Source: a virus
Length of the DNA: 40,361 nt
Virus record (IMG/VR): IMGVR_UViG_3300011116_001074
Coordinates: 1 to 40,361 of that record
Strand: one strand, 5' to 3'
The translations under genes were made by a program, and so were the position numbers. A model generated the notes under the pieces. It worked only from the letters and a program-made list of their open reading frames with translations, ran no database searches and was not told the origin of the DNA. Shown piece after piece: positions 7,499-15,455 of the stretch. How positions within the stretch are numbered: position 1 is the stretch's first letter; each line of letters opens with the position of its first letter.

Positions 7499-8526
7499 AT
7501 CTTTTTCCAGTTATTGAATTTGATTTTGCCAGACAGACCAGACACGGTATTTTCTTTAATGATTTTTATTAATTCTTTTTCCGAGATACCAGCCATGATC
7601 ATGTCGTTCAGATCCTTATGCTTGATATGGTCGGGCCAAATGCAAACCTTCTTGTCTTGATCTAATAGTTTTCCTATTGTTAGCACTACTGCCTCGTTCC
7701 TTGGTTCATTATCTATAAGGTATACCAGAGATCTGGATTTCAAATGACTGGGAACATTTAAGGCATCACTAAGACCAATCATGGCAACACAATTAGGAAT
7801 GAATAGAGAATCCAACGGACCTTCTACCACATAGACGGTTCCCGTGTCTACACGATCCAGACCAAACCATCCCTTATGTTCCTGACCTTCCGTCTTAATG
7901 GTAATATACCTAGCAGTCTTGCGAGCATTGCGATCACCAGTAATACTAAGTGCTCTGCCTTGTGCTCCCACCATTTCACCCTTTTCGTTCACAATAGGAA
8001 TGACTAGACGAGAACTCTGCTCTAGTGCCTCTGCAGATTCCGAATTGATTGTTCTTGCCCAAGTTCCAAAGTCTTCTGCATAGTACAGATACTTCCATGC
8101 AGTTCTAGGAATCTTTCTAAGTTCCACAAATGTTCTGCATGGATGATTTGGTGGCAGTTCTGAAACAGAAGGCAATTCTATTGTGTATTTTTTCTTTACC
8201 TTTTTAATAGCCACTACTGATTCTGTTTTCTTTTTTGTCTTTAGTCCGTCTCCATCCTTCCAGACTTCTAGAGAATACTCCTTACACAATGAAGGAGAAA
8301 CTTTTTCTAGGAATCCGTACAAGTTACACGAAACACCGCAGTTGTGGCACTTGTAGAAGTATTTATTCTTGTTAACAAAGAAGAATCCTCTAGTTTTGTT
8401 TTTATTTTTAGAGGAGTCTCCGCAGATAGGACAGCGACAAGAAGCAAGAGTATCTTTCTTCCAAACAAACTTCTCTAGGCTTGCTCCTACAAAATTAACA
8501 AACTTTTTGTCGATGTACATGCTCAT
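7495..8526 (-). CDS. 61: DNA primase (T4 gp61-like)
   Basis: 343 residues from the ATG at 8526, close to T4 gp61. It synthesises RNA primers with the gp41 helicase. An N-terminal zinc-binding site is formed by CPIC and CHNC (32/35 and 60/63). The Toprim-type core shows VYVVEGPLDSLF (the conserved Glu) and LVYLIDNEPRNE (the acidic pair). An ATG at 8535 lies 3 codons upstream, but it abuts AGG too closely. The one at 8526 forms a 4-nt ATGA overlap with the helicase stop and has AGGA 8 nt upstream. Its order after gp41 follows T4-type synteny. Confidence 0.9.
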   Translation of the reverse strand: MSMYIDKKFVNFVGASLEKFVWKKDTLASCRCPICGDSSKNKNKTRGFFFVNKNKYFYKCHNCGVSCNLYGFLEKVSPSLCKEYSLEVWKDGDGLKTKKKTESVVAIKKVKKKYTIELPSVSELPPNHPCRTFVELRKIPRTAWKYLYYAEDFGTWARTINSESAEALEQSSRLVIPIVNEKGEMVGAQGRALSITGDRNARKTARYITIKTEGQEHKGWFGLDRVDTGTVYVVEGPLDSLFIPNCVAMIGLSDALNVPSHLKSRSLVYLIDNEPRNEAVVLTIGKLLDQDKKVCIWPDHIKHKDLNDMIMAGISEKELIKIIKENTVSGLSGKIKFNNWKKI

Positions 8527-9926
8527 ACTTTCCATCCTGTAAATTTACTTGATTTCTTGAACTTACTGTTAAATCGATCTTCATCATTATCAGGAGCATC
8601 TTGCGGATTGCTGTCCGACAACTGAGGCTGTTCCGACTTTGGAATGTCGTACAACTTCATCTTGGCTCGATTGATTCCAAGCACAAACTTACGATTAGCC
8701 ACTGTGTCGTTGTATCGATTCTTTAACTGCTTAACCATGATCTGATTAATTTCATCTAGGCGTTCTGTGGCAATTAGGGCAATCATGAAATCAGCAGTAG
8801 CAGGAAGACCAAACGATTCACTTGTATCTTCCAAACCAAAATCTGAATTACCAAACCCAACACGATTAACCTGTGTGGCTGACCAGATAGGAACATTTCG
8901 TTCTGTGGCTAATCCTCGTAGTTCTTCTGCAATAGCTTTGATATAGGTGTATGAGTTTACATTTGCACCCTGCTTCATTCTGGATGATGCACAGATATTT
9001 AAATAATCTATAAAAATTACATCAGGCTTAAACTTCTTCTTGAGCCACAACTCGTCCAATAACACACGGAAATGATTCACACTAGAACTTGCAGTAGGAT
9101 ACTCTTTAATGATAAGTTTACCCTTGACTGTTTGCTTCATGTTATCAATTCTTTTGTCGTAGACTTCTTTGCTGAGATCACGCAGGGAATCTAGTGTGGT
9201 ATCCAACAGATTTGCATCAATGCGCTCTGCAATTCTTTCTTCTGCCATTTCACAAGTAATATAGAGAACGTTCTTGCCCTGCGAGATACAGTTAGCCGCA
9301 TGATGACACAAGAACAAAGACTTGCCGACTCCAGTTCCAGCCATAACAATATTAAGAGTCTTGTTTGGTGTACCACCTGCAGTGATCGTGTTCAAGTACT
9401 CTAGATCAAACGGAACTCGTTGCTCTACCTTGTGATAGAAATCGTATCGAAGTTCAGTATCCTCTAGGTAATCGTGTCCGATGTGTGTGTCAAAAGATAC
9501 AGACAAAGCCTTGCTCAAGATGTCAGGAATAGCCGTCTTGGTTTTGTCCTTGCTCTTGCCGTCAATGATGTGGATAGATTCCATGATGCCGTTGTAGAGA
9601 GCCTTCTCCTTACAAAACTTCTCGGTTTCTTCCACCAACCAATCAATGTTGTGCTTATCCGCTTCTTCTTTCTGAAACGACTCCAGCATCTCGATGCAGA
9701 TATCGTAATCTGCCTGACTGATACCCTTATGCTTTTCTAGACAGATACTGATTGCCTCTTTTGAAGGACAACCGTTATACTGAATAACAAAGTCATGAAT
9801 GCAGGTGTACAACATCTGCACTGGGTTTCGGTGAAAGTATTCCAAACTAATGAATGGAATAACTTTCTTGTAGAAGTCTTCTCGAAAGAGAAGTCCTTCT
9901 AAAAGGACATGCTCAAAATCTTTCAT
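8523..9926 (-). CDS. 41: Replicative DNA helicase (T4 gp41-like, DnaB family)
   Basis: 467 residues, near the T4 length. It is the hexameric 5'-3' helicase of the primosome. The RecA-type core carries Walker A GTGVGKS (197-203) and Walker B VIFIDYLN (303-310), followed by a conserved WSATQVNR segment characteristic of DnaB-type helicases. The N-terminal part is the helical domain for primase and ring contacts. It starts 3 nt after the uvsX stop and overlaps the primase start, so stoichiometric translation with the primase is likely. No close Shine-Dalgarno is evident, which suggests coupling to uvsX. Confidence 0.93.
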   Translation of the reverse strand: MKDFEHVLLEGLLFREDFYKKVIPFISLEYFHRNPVQMLYTCIHDFVIQYNGCPSKEAISICLEKHKGISQADYDICIEMLESFQKEEADKHNIDWLVEETEKFCKEKALYNGIMESIHIIDGKSKDKTKTAIPDILSKALSVSFDTHIGHDYLEDTELRYDFYHKVEQRVPFDLEYLNTITAGGTPNKTLNIVMAGTGVGKSLFLCHHAANCISQGKNVLYITCEMAEERIAERIDANLLDTTLDSLRDLSKEVYDKRIDNMKQTVKGKLIIKEYPTASSSVNHFRVLLDELWLKKKFKPDVIFIDYLNICASSRMKQGANVNSYTYIKAIAEELRGLATERNVPIWSATQVNRVGFGNSDFGLEDTSESFGLPATADFMIALIATERLDEINQIMVKQLKNRYNDTVANRKFVLGINRAKMKLYDIPKSEQPQLSDSNPQDAPDNDEDRFNSKFKKSSKFTGWKV

Positions 9927-9929
9927 ATT

Positions 9930-10946
9930 TTATTGACCGTATTTAAATTCTTTTGCTGCTGCAAGTTCTAGTTGTGCCATTACGTCTGGGGTAAAAAACT
10001 TCTCAGGATCTTCATTAATTGTCTTCTCAAAAGCCTTGTCTCCGTTAGGAAGTTCAATGCGAGTTGAGACCTTCTTAAATATACCATGCTTTAGAGCTAA
10101 GTCAAGTAATCCGTAATAAAGATTTAAGCCGCTGTCGTAATTTAGTCGAACATCAATCATTTGATTCTCTTTGGTTAGGCGACTCTTGTATAACTTGCAG
10201 TGAATAATGTTGCCAATAACCTGACCTTCTGAATCCTTGTCCTTCTTCTTTGACAAGAATACAATGGTGGATGCAGCGTACTTGAGACCTGAACCTCCGC
10301 CCATTTCCTTGGTTGGAACATAGGATCCAATAACATCATATGTGTGGTTGGTCATGATGAGAGGAATTCCAGCCTTACCTAATTTCAGAGTAAGCACACG
10401 GAACGTGCTCTTGATGACTTGAGCACGAGTCATGTCTCGGACTTCCTTGCCTTCTGTTGTGTCGTTGATTTCCTTGCTTGTAGACAACATTCCCAGAGAG
10501 TCTAACACAACCATCATAGGCTTTCGCTTGGCGATATCTTGCTCTAGGTACTTGTCGGCAATGGTGATGAGTTGCTTGCGAAACTCTTCCACAGTTGCTA
10601 CAGGAAAGATAGCCACACGCTTAGAGTCAATGCCACGACTGATAAACATGTCTGAGGTAACGGCTTGTTCCGTATCAAAGTAAAGAACCACAGCATCTTT
10701 ATTATTTTCCAGGAATCGCTTCACCATGCCAATAGCAAAGTAGGTTTTGCCTGTGGCAGACTCGCCAGCCAAAGCAATAATCTTGTTGTTGGGGATTCCT
10801 CCGTAGAGAGAACCGCTCACCAATGCATTAAATGCGTAACTGCCTGTATCAATAAAACCCTTAACATCACTGCCGTCAATACCGTCTTCCACTGTGCAAG
10901 CGTATTCATTACCTGAATTCTTAATAATGTCGTTTAAAAAGCTCAT
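9930..10946 (-). CDS. uvsX: UvsX recombinase (RecA/Rad51 family)
   Basis: 338 residues, shorter than T4 UvsX (about 390). It forms filaments on single-stranded DNA and drives strand exchange in recombination-dependent replication. Walker A is GESATGKT (61-68), the Walker B strand is [11 protein letters not shown], and [12 protein letters not shown] plus the Gly-rich [14 protein letters not shown] correspond to the ATPase sensor and DNA-binding loops. The ATG overlaps the stop of the 36-residue membrane peptide (ATGA). The leader is purine-rich, with only a weak GAGAAAG as ribosome binding site. Confidence 0.93.
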   Translation of the reverse strand: MSFLNDIIKNSGNEYACTVEDGIDGSDVKGFIDTGSYAFNALVSGSLYGGIPNNKIIALAGESATGKTYFAIGMVKRFLENNKDAVVLYFDTEQAVTSDMFISRGIDSKRVAIFPVATVEEFRKQLITIADKYLEQDIAKRKPMMVVLDSLGMLSTSKEINDTTEGKEVRDMTRAQVIKSTFRVLTLKLGKAGIPLIMTNHTYDVIGSYVPTKEMGGGSGLKYAASTIVFLSKKKDKDSEGQVIGNIIHCKLYKSRLTKENQMIDVRLNYDSGLNLYYGLLDLALKHGIFKKVSTRIELPNGDKAFEKTINEDPEKFFTPDVMAQLELAAAKEFKYGQ

Positions 10947-11053
10947 TTTTTTTCTTTTCTTTCTCTTTTAAATTCTTCTACCGTTTCACAAAAACCAGCA
11001 ATAGCCAAACAAACGAATAATACAAAAAGAATTGTTACACAAATAAATTCCAT
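10943..11053 (-). CDS. 36-residue putative membrane peptide between gp43 and UvsX
   Basis: A short frame fills the gap between gene 43 and uvsX. It has a 20-residue hydrophobic helix ([19 protein letters not shown]) followed by a highly charged Lys/Glu/Arg tail ([14 protein letters not shown]). Its ATG comes 5 nt after the gp43 stop and its TGA overlaps the uvsX ATG, exact operon-style packing that favours a real gene. The topology would put the charged tail on one side of the membrane. Function unknown; tethering replication proteins to the membrane is one possibility, purely by context. Confidence 0.6.
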   Translation of the reverse strand: MEFICVTILFVLFVCLAIAGFCETVEEFKRERKEKK

Positions 11054-11058
11054 TGTTA

Positions 11059-13632
11059 TCATTCGAAGCAACTCTCCAAGGTACTAATTTTCTCTACACT
11101 CCATTGTATCACATCTAGAATCCTTGTCAAGGGATCTTTGAAAGATTTCTCGAATTGTAGGTCTCGATTCACATACTTATCTAGGTGGAGTTCCTTGGGA
11201 ATGTGCTGCATGAATGCAATTACTTGTTCTTTTCCGCTCACTATAGAGAATGGATTAGGTTCCTTCAAGTAAATAAATTTAATTTTATCTGCTTCCGCAA
11301 TTTTTCTGTATTTCTTCTCTAGATTATTCTTCTCCAAATAATCATTGAATAACAGGGATGCCTTCACCGCAATAGGAGTTCCCTTCTTATATACTGCCGT
11401 GGTACATTCGTATCGATCCAGACCAGACACGCTGCGAGGAAACGCAATATCCTGTATGGAAGCCTTATTAAATTTATTCCTGAAATCTTCTGCAAATTCT
11501 TGAACGTCAAATTCCGTCTTATTCATAACAATACTAATAGCGGTTTTTAATGCTGTACGCACCATTAGTGGTGTAGAACTTCTAGCCGTCTCGATACCAA
11601 CAATCTTCAGTTCAGGAATTTTTAATAATACTCCGTCTTCGCCCATGATGTTGTTCAACATGTATCGCTTCTTGGCAGTCCAAATACCCTTGGTTGAGAT
11701 GGACTCTCGCTTCATGTGCATCTTTTGCTTGTAGGCATTCATGATATTGGCAAGTTCTTGGTACTTGGCTTCAATATAAGGTTCAATCTTGTCTTCGCAA
11801 ATCTTTTGTATCACCTCGGCAATTCGTTCTTGAGACGGCATCTTGCCAGCAAATACTTTCTGGACTACTTTGTCAAGACACAGATAGATGGAATCGGTAT
11901 CTGATGCTGCCACATAGTCTTTTCCTGTGGTACCAACCATCTTATTCACAAACTCGTTCAGGGCTTTCTCGATCCAACGAATACTTAACTGCCCAGAAAT
12001 GGTGATTGCTTCTGCGATATCTAGATCGTAGTAGCGGAACCATCGGTTTCCGATGGCACCGTAAGCGGAATTAAGTTGAATCTTGCGACACAACTGAAAA
12101 TTATTATACTTGGAGATCTTGTACTCTAGAAGTTCTCGTTCCTTCTTGGTTGCCGTGCTAGGCAGACTTTTAAGTTCTGCCTTGCAGTCCAACATCTTTT
12201 CCTTGTACATCTTTCGCTCTGAATACATGGTTTCCATTAGTTCAGGAAGAAAGCCTTGCTTCTCTCGTTTAAAGTAGATGCCGTTAGAAGTGATGGCAAT
12301 GTTATTTTCTTTGGCAAACTTCTGATGATCCTCTAGACGAATAAAATTTGTTTGTGCATCATAGGATTCTGGGTGTAGAATGTCTTCAGGCTTCAGAGTA
12401 TTTCGTTTACCCATTTTGTGCTTGGTCTCTGGAGACATATTATAATTAATAATTAAGTGAGGATACAGACTGTCCAAATCGAATGCCACAACCCATTCAT
12501 GCAAGCCCACCATAGGTTCTTTAACATACGCTCCCTGAAACTGCGTGTCTTGTTCTTCTCCTGAAACCTTTAGAGGAATTGCAATCTTTTTATCGTTCAG
12601 ATGGTGGTAGATAATAGAGTCCCAAGTCTTAACCTGAGAAAAGATGTCCATGAAATTAACCTTGGCGTTGTATGCCATTGCCACAACCAGTTCCATTAAT
12701 TTCAATTTCTTGTCCAGTCTCTGCACTAAGACAACGTCTTGATTGTTGTACTCCATGAACTTCTGCCAGTCCTTGGTGTAGAAGTCCTTGATGCCATCAT
12801 ACTCTTCGTAATTGGTCTTGGCTTCGCCTAGTTCCACGCTGGCAATGTTGTTCAGGCTGTACGACTCTTGATTCGTGTACGTGAATTTAATGTACAACTC
12901 ATAGTAATCCATGGTGGCAACACCAACCAAGTCGTATACATTATGATCCTTGCCCTTGCGATTAATTATTCGCTCACGCACTTGACGAAACGGAGACAAT
13001 CGCTTCGCAGTCTTTTGGTCTATAATCTTGGCGATGCGACCATACAGATACGGAATATCAAAGAATCTGATGTTCCAGCCAGTCACGATGTCAGGATAAT
13101 TCTGTTCCCAGTACTCCACAAAACTTTCAAGCATGTCTTGTTCGTCGCCAAACACATGGCATTCCACATCAGGAATACTGAAGTCGTGAATGGCAAACGA
13201 ATGCCGAACACCGTCCATCTCCACAGTAATGGCACTCACTCGCTCATTGTATTCGGTTAGGGAAGGAAATCCGTCTTCACATTCGGTTTCAATGTCCAGA
13301 AACGCAACACGCAAGTCTGCATAATTATAAGGAATTTCTCCAGAGTATCGCTCCGCAATATACTGGGCAACATAATCTTCGTTGCCGTATATCTGAAAGT
13401 TCTCAACATTTTCGTATGTTGTAAACACTTCTCTACAGTCAGCCACATCTCCAGGTTTATAGGCTTCAAGAGGAATTCCTTCTAGTGTATGCCACTCTAC
13501 GTCACGCTTCAGGGAAGGTGTGAATAGTGTAGGCTGGAATCGAATAGTTCTTGTGCTTCGCTTTCCGTTACAGTAATAGATTTCTTTGATGTCGTTTCCG
13601 ACAAGATGAACCGATGTATAGAATTCACTCAT
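11059..13632 (-). CDS. 43: Family B DNA polymerase (T4 gp43-like)
   Basis: 857 residues (T4: 898). It is the replicative polymerase with 3'-5' proofreading. Exonuclease motif I is AFLDIETE (D113, E115) and motif II is VTGWNIRFFDIPYL. The polymerase active site has AFDLDSLYPHL (near 382-392), the KIQLNSAYG helix, and AASDTDSIYL (near 577-586), with KKRY near 653 contacting primer-template DNA. No intein or intron interrupts it. The start overlaps the stop of the DUF1599-like gene (ATGA). The C-terminal residues should contact the gp45 clamp. Unlike in T4, regA is not next door but about 22 kb away. Confidence 0.96.
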   Translation of the reverse strand: MSEFYTSVHLVGNDIKEIYYCNGKRSTRTIRFQPTLFTPSLKRDVEWHTLEGIPLEAYKPGDVADCREVFTTYENVENFQIYGNEDYVAQYIAERYSGEIPYNYADLRVAFLDIETECEDGFPSLTEYNERVSAITVEMDGVRHSFAIHDFSIPDVECHVFGDEQDMLESFVEYWEQNYPDIVTGWNIRFFDIPYLYGRIAKIIDQKTAKRLSPFRQVRERIINRKGKDHNVYDLVGVATMDYYELYIKFTYTNQESYSLNNIASVELGEAKTNYEEYDGIKDFYTKDWQKFMEYNNQDVVLVQRLDKKLKLMELVVAMAYNAKVNFMDIFSQVKTWDSIIYHHLNDKKIAIPLKVSGEEQDTQFQGAYVKEPMVGLHEWVVAFDLDSLYPHLIINYNMSPETKHKMGKRNTLKPEDILHPESYDAQTNFIRLEDHQKFAKENNIAITSNGIYFKREKQGFLPELMETMYSERKMYKEKMLDCKAELKSLPSTATKKERELLEYKISKYNNFQLCRKIQLNSAYGAIGNRWFRYYDLDIAEAITISGQLSIRWIEKALNEFVNKMVGTTGKDYVAASDTDSIYLCLDKVVQKVFAGKMPSQERIAEVIQKICEDKIEPYIEAKYQELANIMNAYKQKMHMKRESISTKGIWTAKKRYMLNNIMGEDGVLLKIPELKIVGIETARSSTPLMVRTALKTAISIVMNKTEFDVQEFAEDFRNKFNKASIQDIAFPRSVSGLDRYECTTAVYKKGTPIAVKASLLFNDYLEKNNLEKKYRKIAEADKIKFIYLKEPNPFSIVSGKEQVIAFMQHIPKELHLDKYVNRDLQFEKSFKDPLTRILDVIQWSVEKISTLESCFE

Positions 13633-14108
13633 TTATAAATGGTAGTTGGAAGGCGTACATCTCCGAACATAGTGGCATTATCGTTAATACTTTTTTCAAT
13701 TTCCGTTTGATATTCTCGGTTAAATTTCTTTACTGCTTCGTTTAATAATTCTTGAGGCACTAATTGTGTGGAATTATACTCTGCATTTGATTTATTTGTC
13801 TTGTCTTGCAGGTAGGCATAAAACAGAACCATGTAATTAATCACATCAATAATTGTATCTTCAAATGACTCATTTTCCACTGCAAGTTTACCGCTTTCTG
13901 CAAATGAAGAAAGACGACTCAATTTATCTGTGATTCGTACCAACATTCCAAGTTCTGTTGAGCAGATACCCATAGACTCGACACGAGTAAAGTTTGCGAA
14001 GGGTTCTGTGCCTCCACGACCAGCATAGTCACGATTTTTCTTGTCCATCAGTTCACGAGCACGGCGAGTAAGGGTTTCATGGATATTGAGTAGGTCTTCA
14101 CGATTCAT
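13629..14108 (-). CDS. DUF1599 / nucleotide-modification-associated domain 1 protein
   Basis: 159 residues. The segment KKNRDYAGRGGTEPFANF, then VRITDKLSRLSSF and ESFEDTIIDVINYMVL, matches my memory of DUF1599 (Nmad1). This all-helical, possibly MazG-like fold is found in phages and is proposed to act on modified nucleotides or dNTP pools. The acidic residues of the E-E-x-x-D type motif (ESFEDTIID) would bind magnesium. The gene has its own sigma70-like promoter upstream and a good ribosome binding site (AAGGAAAA), and it overlaps the gp43 start by 4 nt. It therefore leads the gp43-uvsX-41-61 operon. Exact chemistry is unknown. Confidence 0.8.
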   Translation of the reverse strand: MNREDLLNIHETLTRRARELMDKKNRDYAGRGGTEPFANFTRVESMGICSTELGMLVRITDKLSRLSSFAESGKLAVENESFEDTIIDVINYMVLFYAYLQDKTNKSNAEYNSTQLVPQELLNEAVKKFNREYQTEIEKSINDNATMFGDVRLPTTIYK

Positions 14109-14153
14109 AGTATTTTCCTTTGGTTGGTTTAATGTCTAGCAAACACTAAATCA

Positions 14154-14181
14154 AATATACCCTAGGAACAGACAAAGTCAA
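14154..14181 (-). promoter_or_regulatory. Sigma70-like promoter TTGACT-N16-TATATT before the DUF1599/gp43 operon
   Basis: On the minus strand TTGACT (14176-14181) and TATATT (14154-14159) are separated by 16 nt. A second overlapping TTGACT occupies 14181-14186. The predicted leader of about 40 nt contains AAGGA before the ATG at 14108. This is the only gap of note (91 nt) between the fibre module and the replication operon, so it is well placed to restart early transcription. Confidence 0.6.
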
Positions 14182-14199
14182 GTCAAAATTATTAAAAAT

Positions 14200-14535
14200 T
14201 TATTCCCAACAAACTGCCTGCACAGCGTCGCAGGCGACAGCACGAGTTTCTTCTGTGCCGTCCCAAACCACAGATAAAATTTCTGTTTCTTTTTGATTTG
14301 AAATAATCCGAATACTTTCTATATGTGCTCGGATTGCATTTGCTTCGGCATCAGACAGCAATCCAAGAGCAGCGTTTCGTTGCTTGTATTCAGGAGCACC
14401 TTCTAAAATTAAATCTTTGGCACGATTACGAATGGTTTGAAGTTGATTATTTAAACAAAAATCAAATACTCTTTCGTCTATTGTGTAAGACTGTCCTGTT
14501 TCTTCATCATATATTACTTGTTTAATAAAAGTCAT
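14200..14535 (-). CDS. Hypothetical tail-fibre-associated protein
   Basis: 111 residues, mainly helical by composition. The N-terminus has a short beta-like part (QVIYDEETGQSYTID), followed by helices such as RNRAKDLILEGAPEYKQRNAA and LLSDAEANAIRAHIES. No family can be named with confidence. It is the last gene of the fibre block, directly after a distal fibre protein, a position often used for fibre assembly chaperones or fibre-tip proteins; that role is inferred from position only. AGGATC gives a ribosome binding site. Confidence 0.6.
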   Translation of the reverse strand: MTFIKQVIYDEETGQSYTIDERVFDFCLNNQLQTIRNRAKDLILEGAPEYKQRNAALGLLSDAEANAIRAHIESIRIISNQKETEILSVVWDGTEETRAVACDAVQAVCWE

Positions 14536-14550
14536 TGTTGATCCTTTCTA

Positions 14551-15435
14551 TCAGAGTGCCTGCCATTGAAATGTTGGAATAATATAACTGTTTGGATTAT
14601 ATTCCACCCAAGCAAAAGTTACTCCTGCTGCACTAATTGAACTAGGTGCTGTAAATCCAGAAGTATCTACTATTGGATTATACAATCTGTAACCGCTTGT
14701 GTGATCTGGCGAACCCATAGGGTGCATATAATTTTTATGAGAAGAGTAAACAATTGGAGTACTGCTATAAGTTACAGCAATCCAAAATATACCAGCGGGA
14801 ACAGTAACTAAACCACCAGAATTAGTTACTGTATTATAAGAATAACCAGAAGCAATGGCTGTTGAAGCAGACACATAAAGACGAGTATTTGGATATCCTG
14901 TATTGGTGTCTGCTGACCAAACAGAAAAATAGCAGTTTCCTGTTATACCAGTATTTTCACAAGTAAATCTGATAGATTTTATGGTTTTTGATTTTGCCAT
15001 CATAAAAGGGGCAAAATATGTGCGGTTTGGATACACAGTAAATCCAGCGGTATCTAAAAGTGTAATATTATACGGAAGATGCCACTGGGAACGGTCTGCT
15101 CTTTGTGAGGTTACTCCGTCTGGATAAGTTATTACACGAATTGTAGACGAACCAGTAACACCAATTGGAAATACTGCTGCACCAACTGCTCCTGTATTTC
15201 CGTTCACAGAACTTATCACATTAGTGAAAGTTTGTCCGTTCAGTGCTACTGTTCCGCTGAATGTTGCACCAGAAGCACTCAATCCCGCAGAGAAAGACTG
15301 AAGCGTTCCGAAAGTTTGCTCTGTGTCGGAAGAAGCAACACCCATTGCGTCGGAAGTTTTGATTGTTCGCACAGAAGCAGTTTGCGTCACTGCATTGATA
15401 TCTAAGGCTGTTGCTGCTGTTGGATTATTTGGCAT
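14551..15435 (-). CDS. Tail-fibre / adhesin protein
   Basis: 294 residues. The N-terminal third shares the fibre-repeat vocabulary of the upstream gene (FSAGLSASGATFSGTVALNG, SSVNGNTGAVG), suggesting the two assemble in the same fibre. The C-terminal part (about 110-294), with many aromatic and Ser/Thr residues, looks like a beta-rich receptor-binding tip. A GATAAATA box lies 12 nt before the ATG and no strong Shine-Dalgarno is visible. It sits between the 740-residue fibre and the small gene at 14200. Function as a fibre is likely; the receptor is unknown. Confidence 0.75.
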   Translation of the reverse strand: MPNNPTAATALDINAVTQTASVRTIKTSDAMGVASSDTEQTFGTLQSFSAGLSASGATFSGTVALNGQTFTNVISSVNGNTGAVGAAVFPIGVTGSSTIRVITYPDGVTSQRADRSQWHLPYNITLLDTAGFTVYPNRTYFAPFMMAKSKTIKSIRFTCENTGITGNCYFSVWSADTNTGYPNTRLYVSASTAIASGYSYNTVTNSGGLVTVPAGIFWIAVTYSSTPIVYSSHKNYMHPMGSPDHTSGYRLYNPIVDTSGFTAPSSISAAGVTFAWVEYNPNSYIIPTFQWQAL

Positions 15436-15447
15436 GGTGGTTTCTCT

Positions 15448-15455
15448 TATTTATC
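15448..15455 (-). promoter_or_regulatory. GATAAATA late-promoter-like box
   Basis: GATAAATA overlaps the stop of the 740-residue fibre gene and ends 12 nt before the ATG at 15435. It matches the T4 late consensus at 7 of 8 bases and fits the NATAAATA form I recall for cyanophage S-PM2. Confidence 0.4.

Noticed and set aside
11059-13632. Intein or intron in gene 43 or the RNR gene
   Set aside because: Catalytic motifs follow at normal distances with no insertion.
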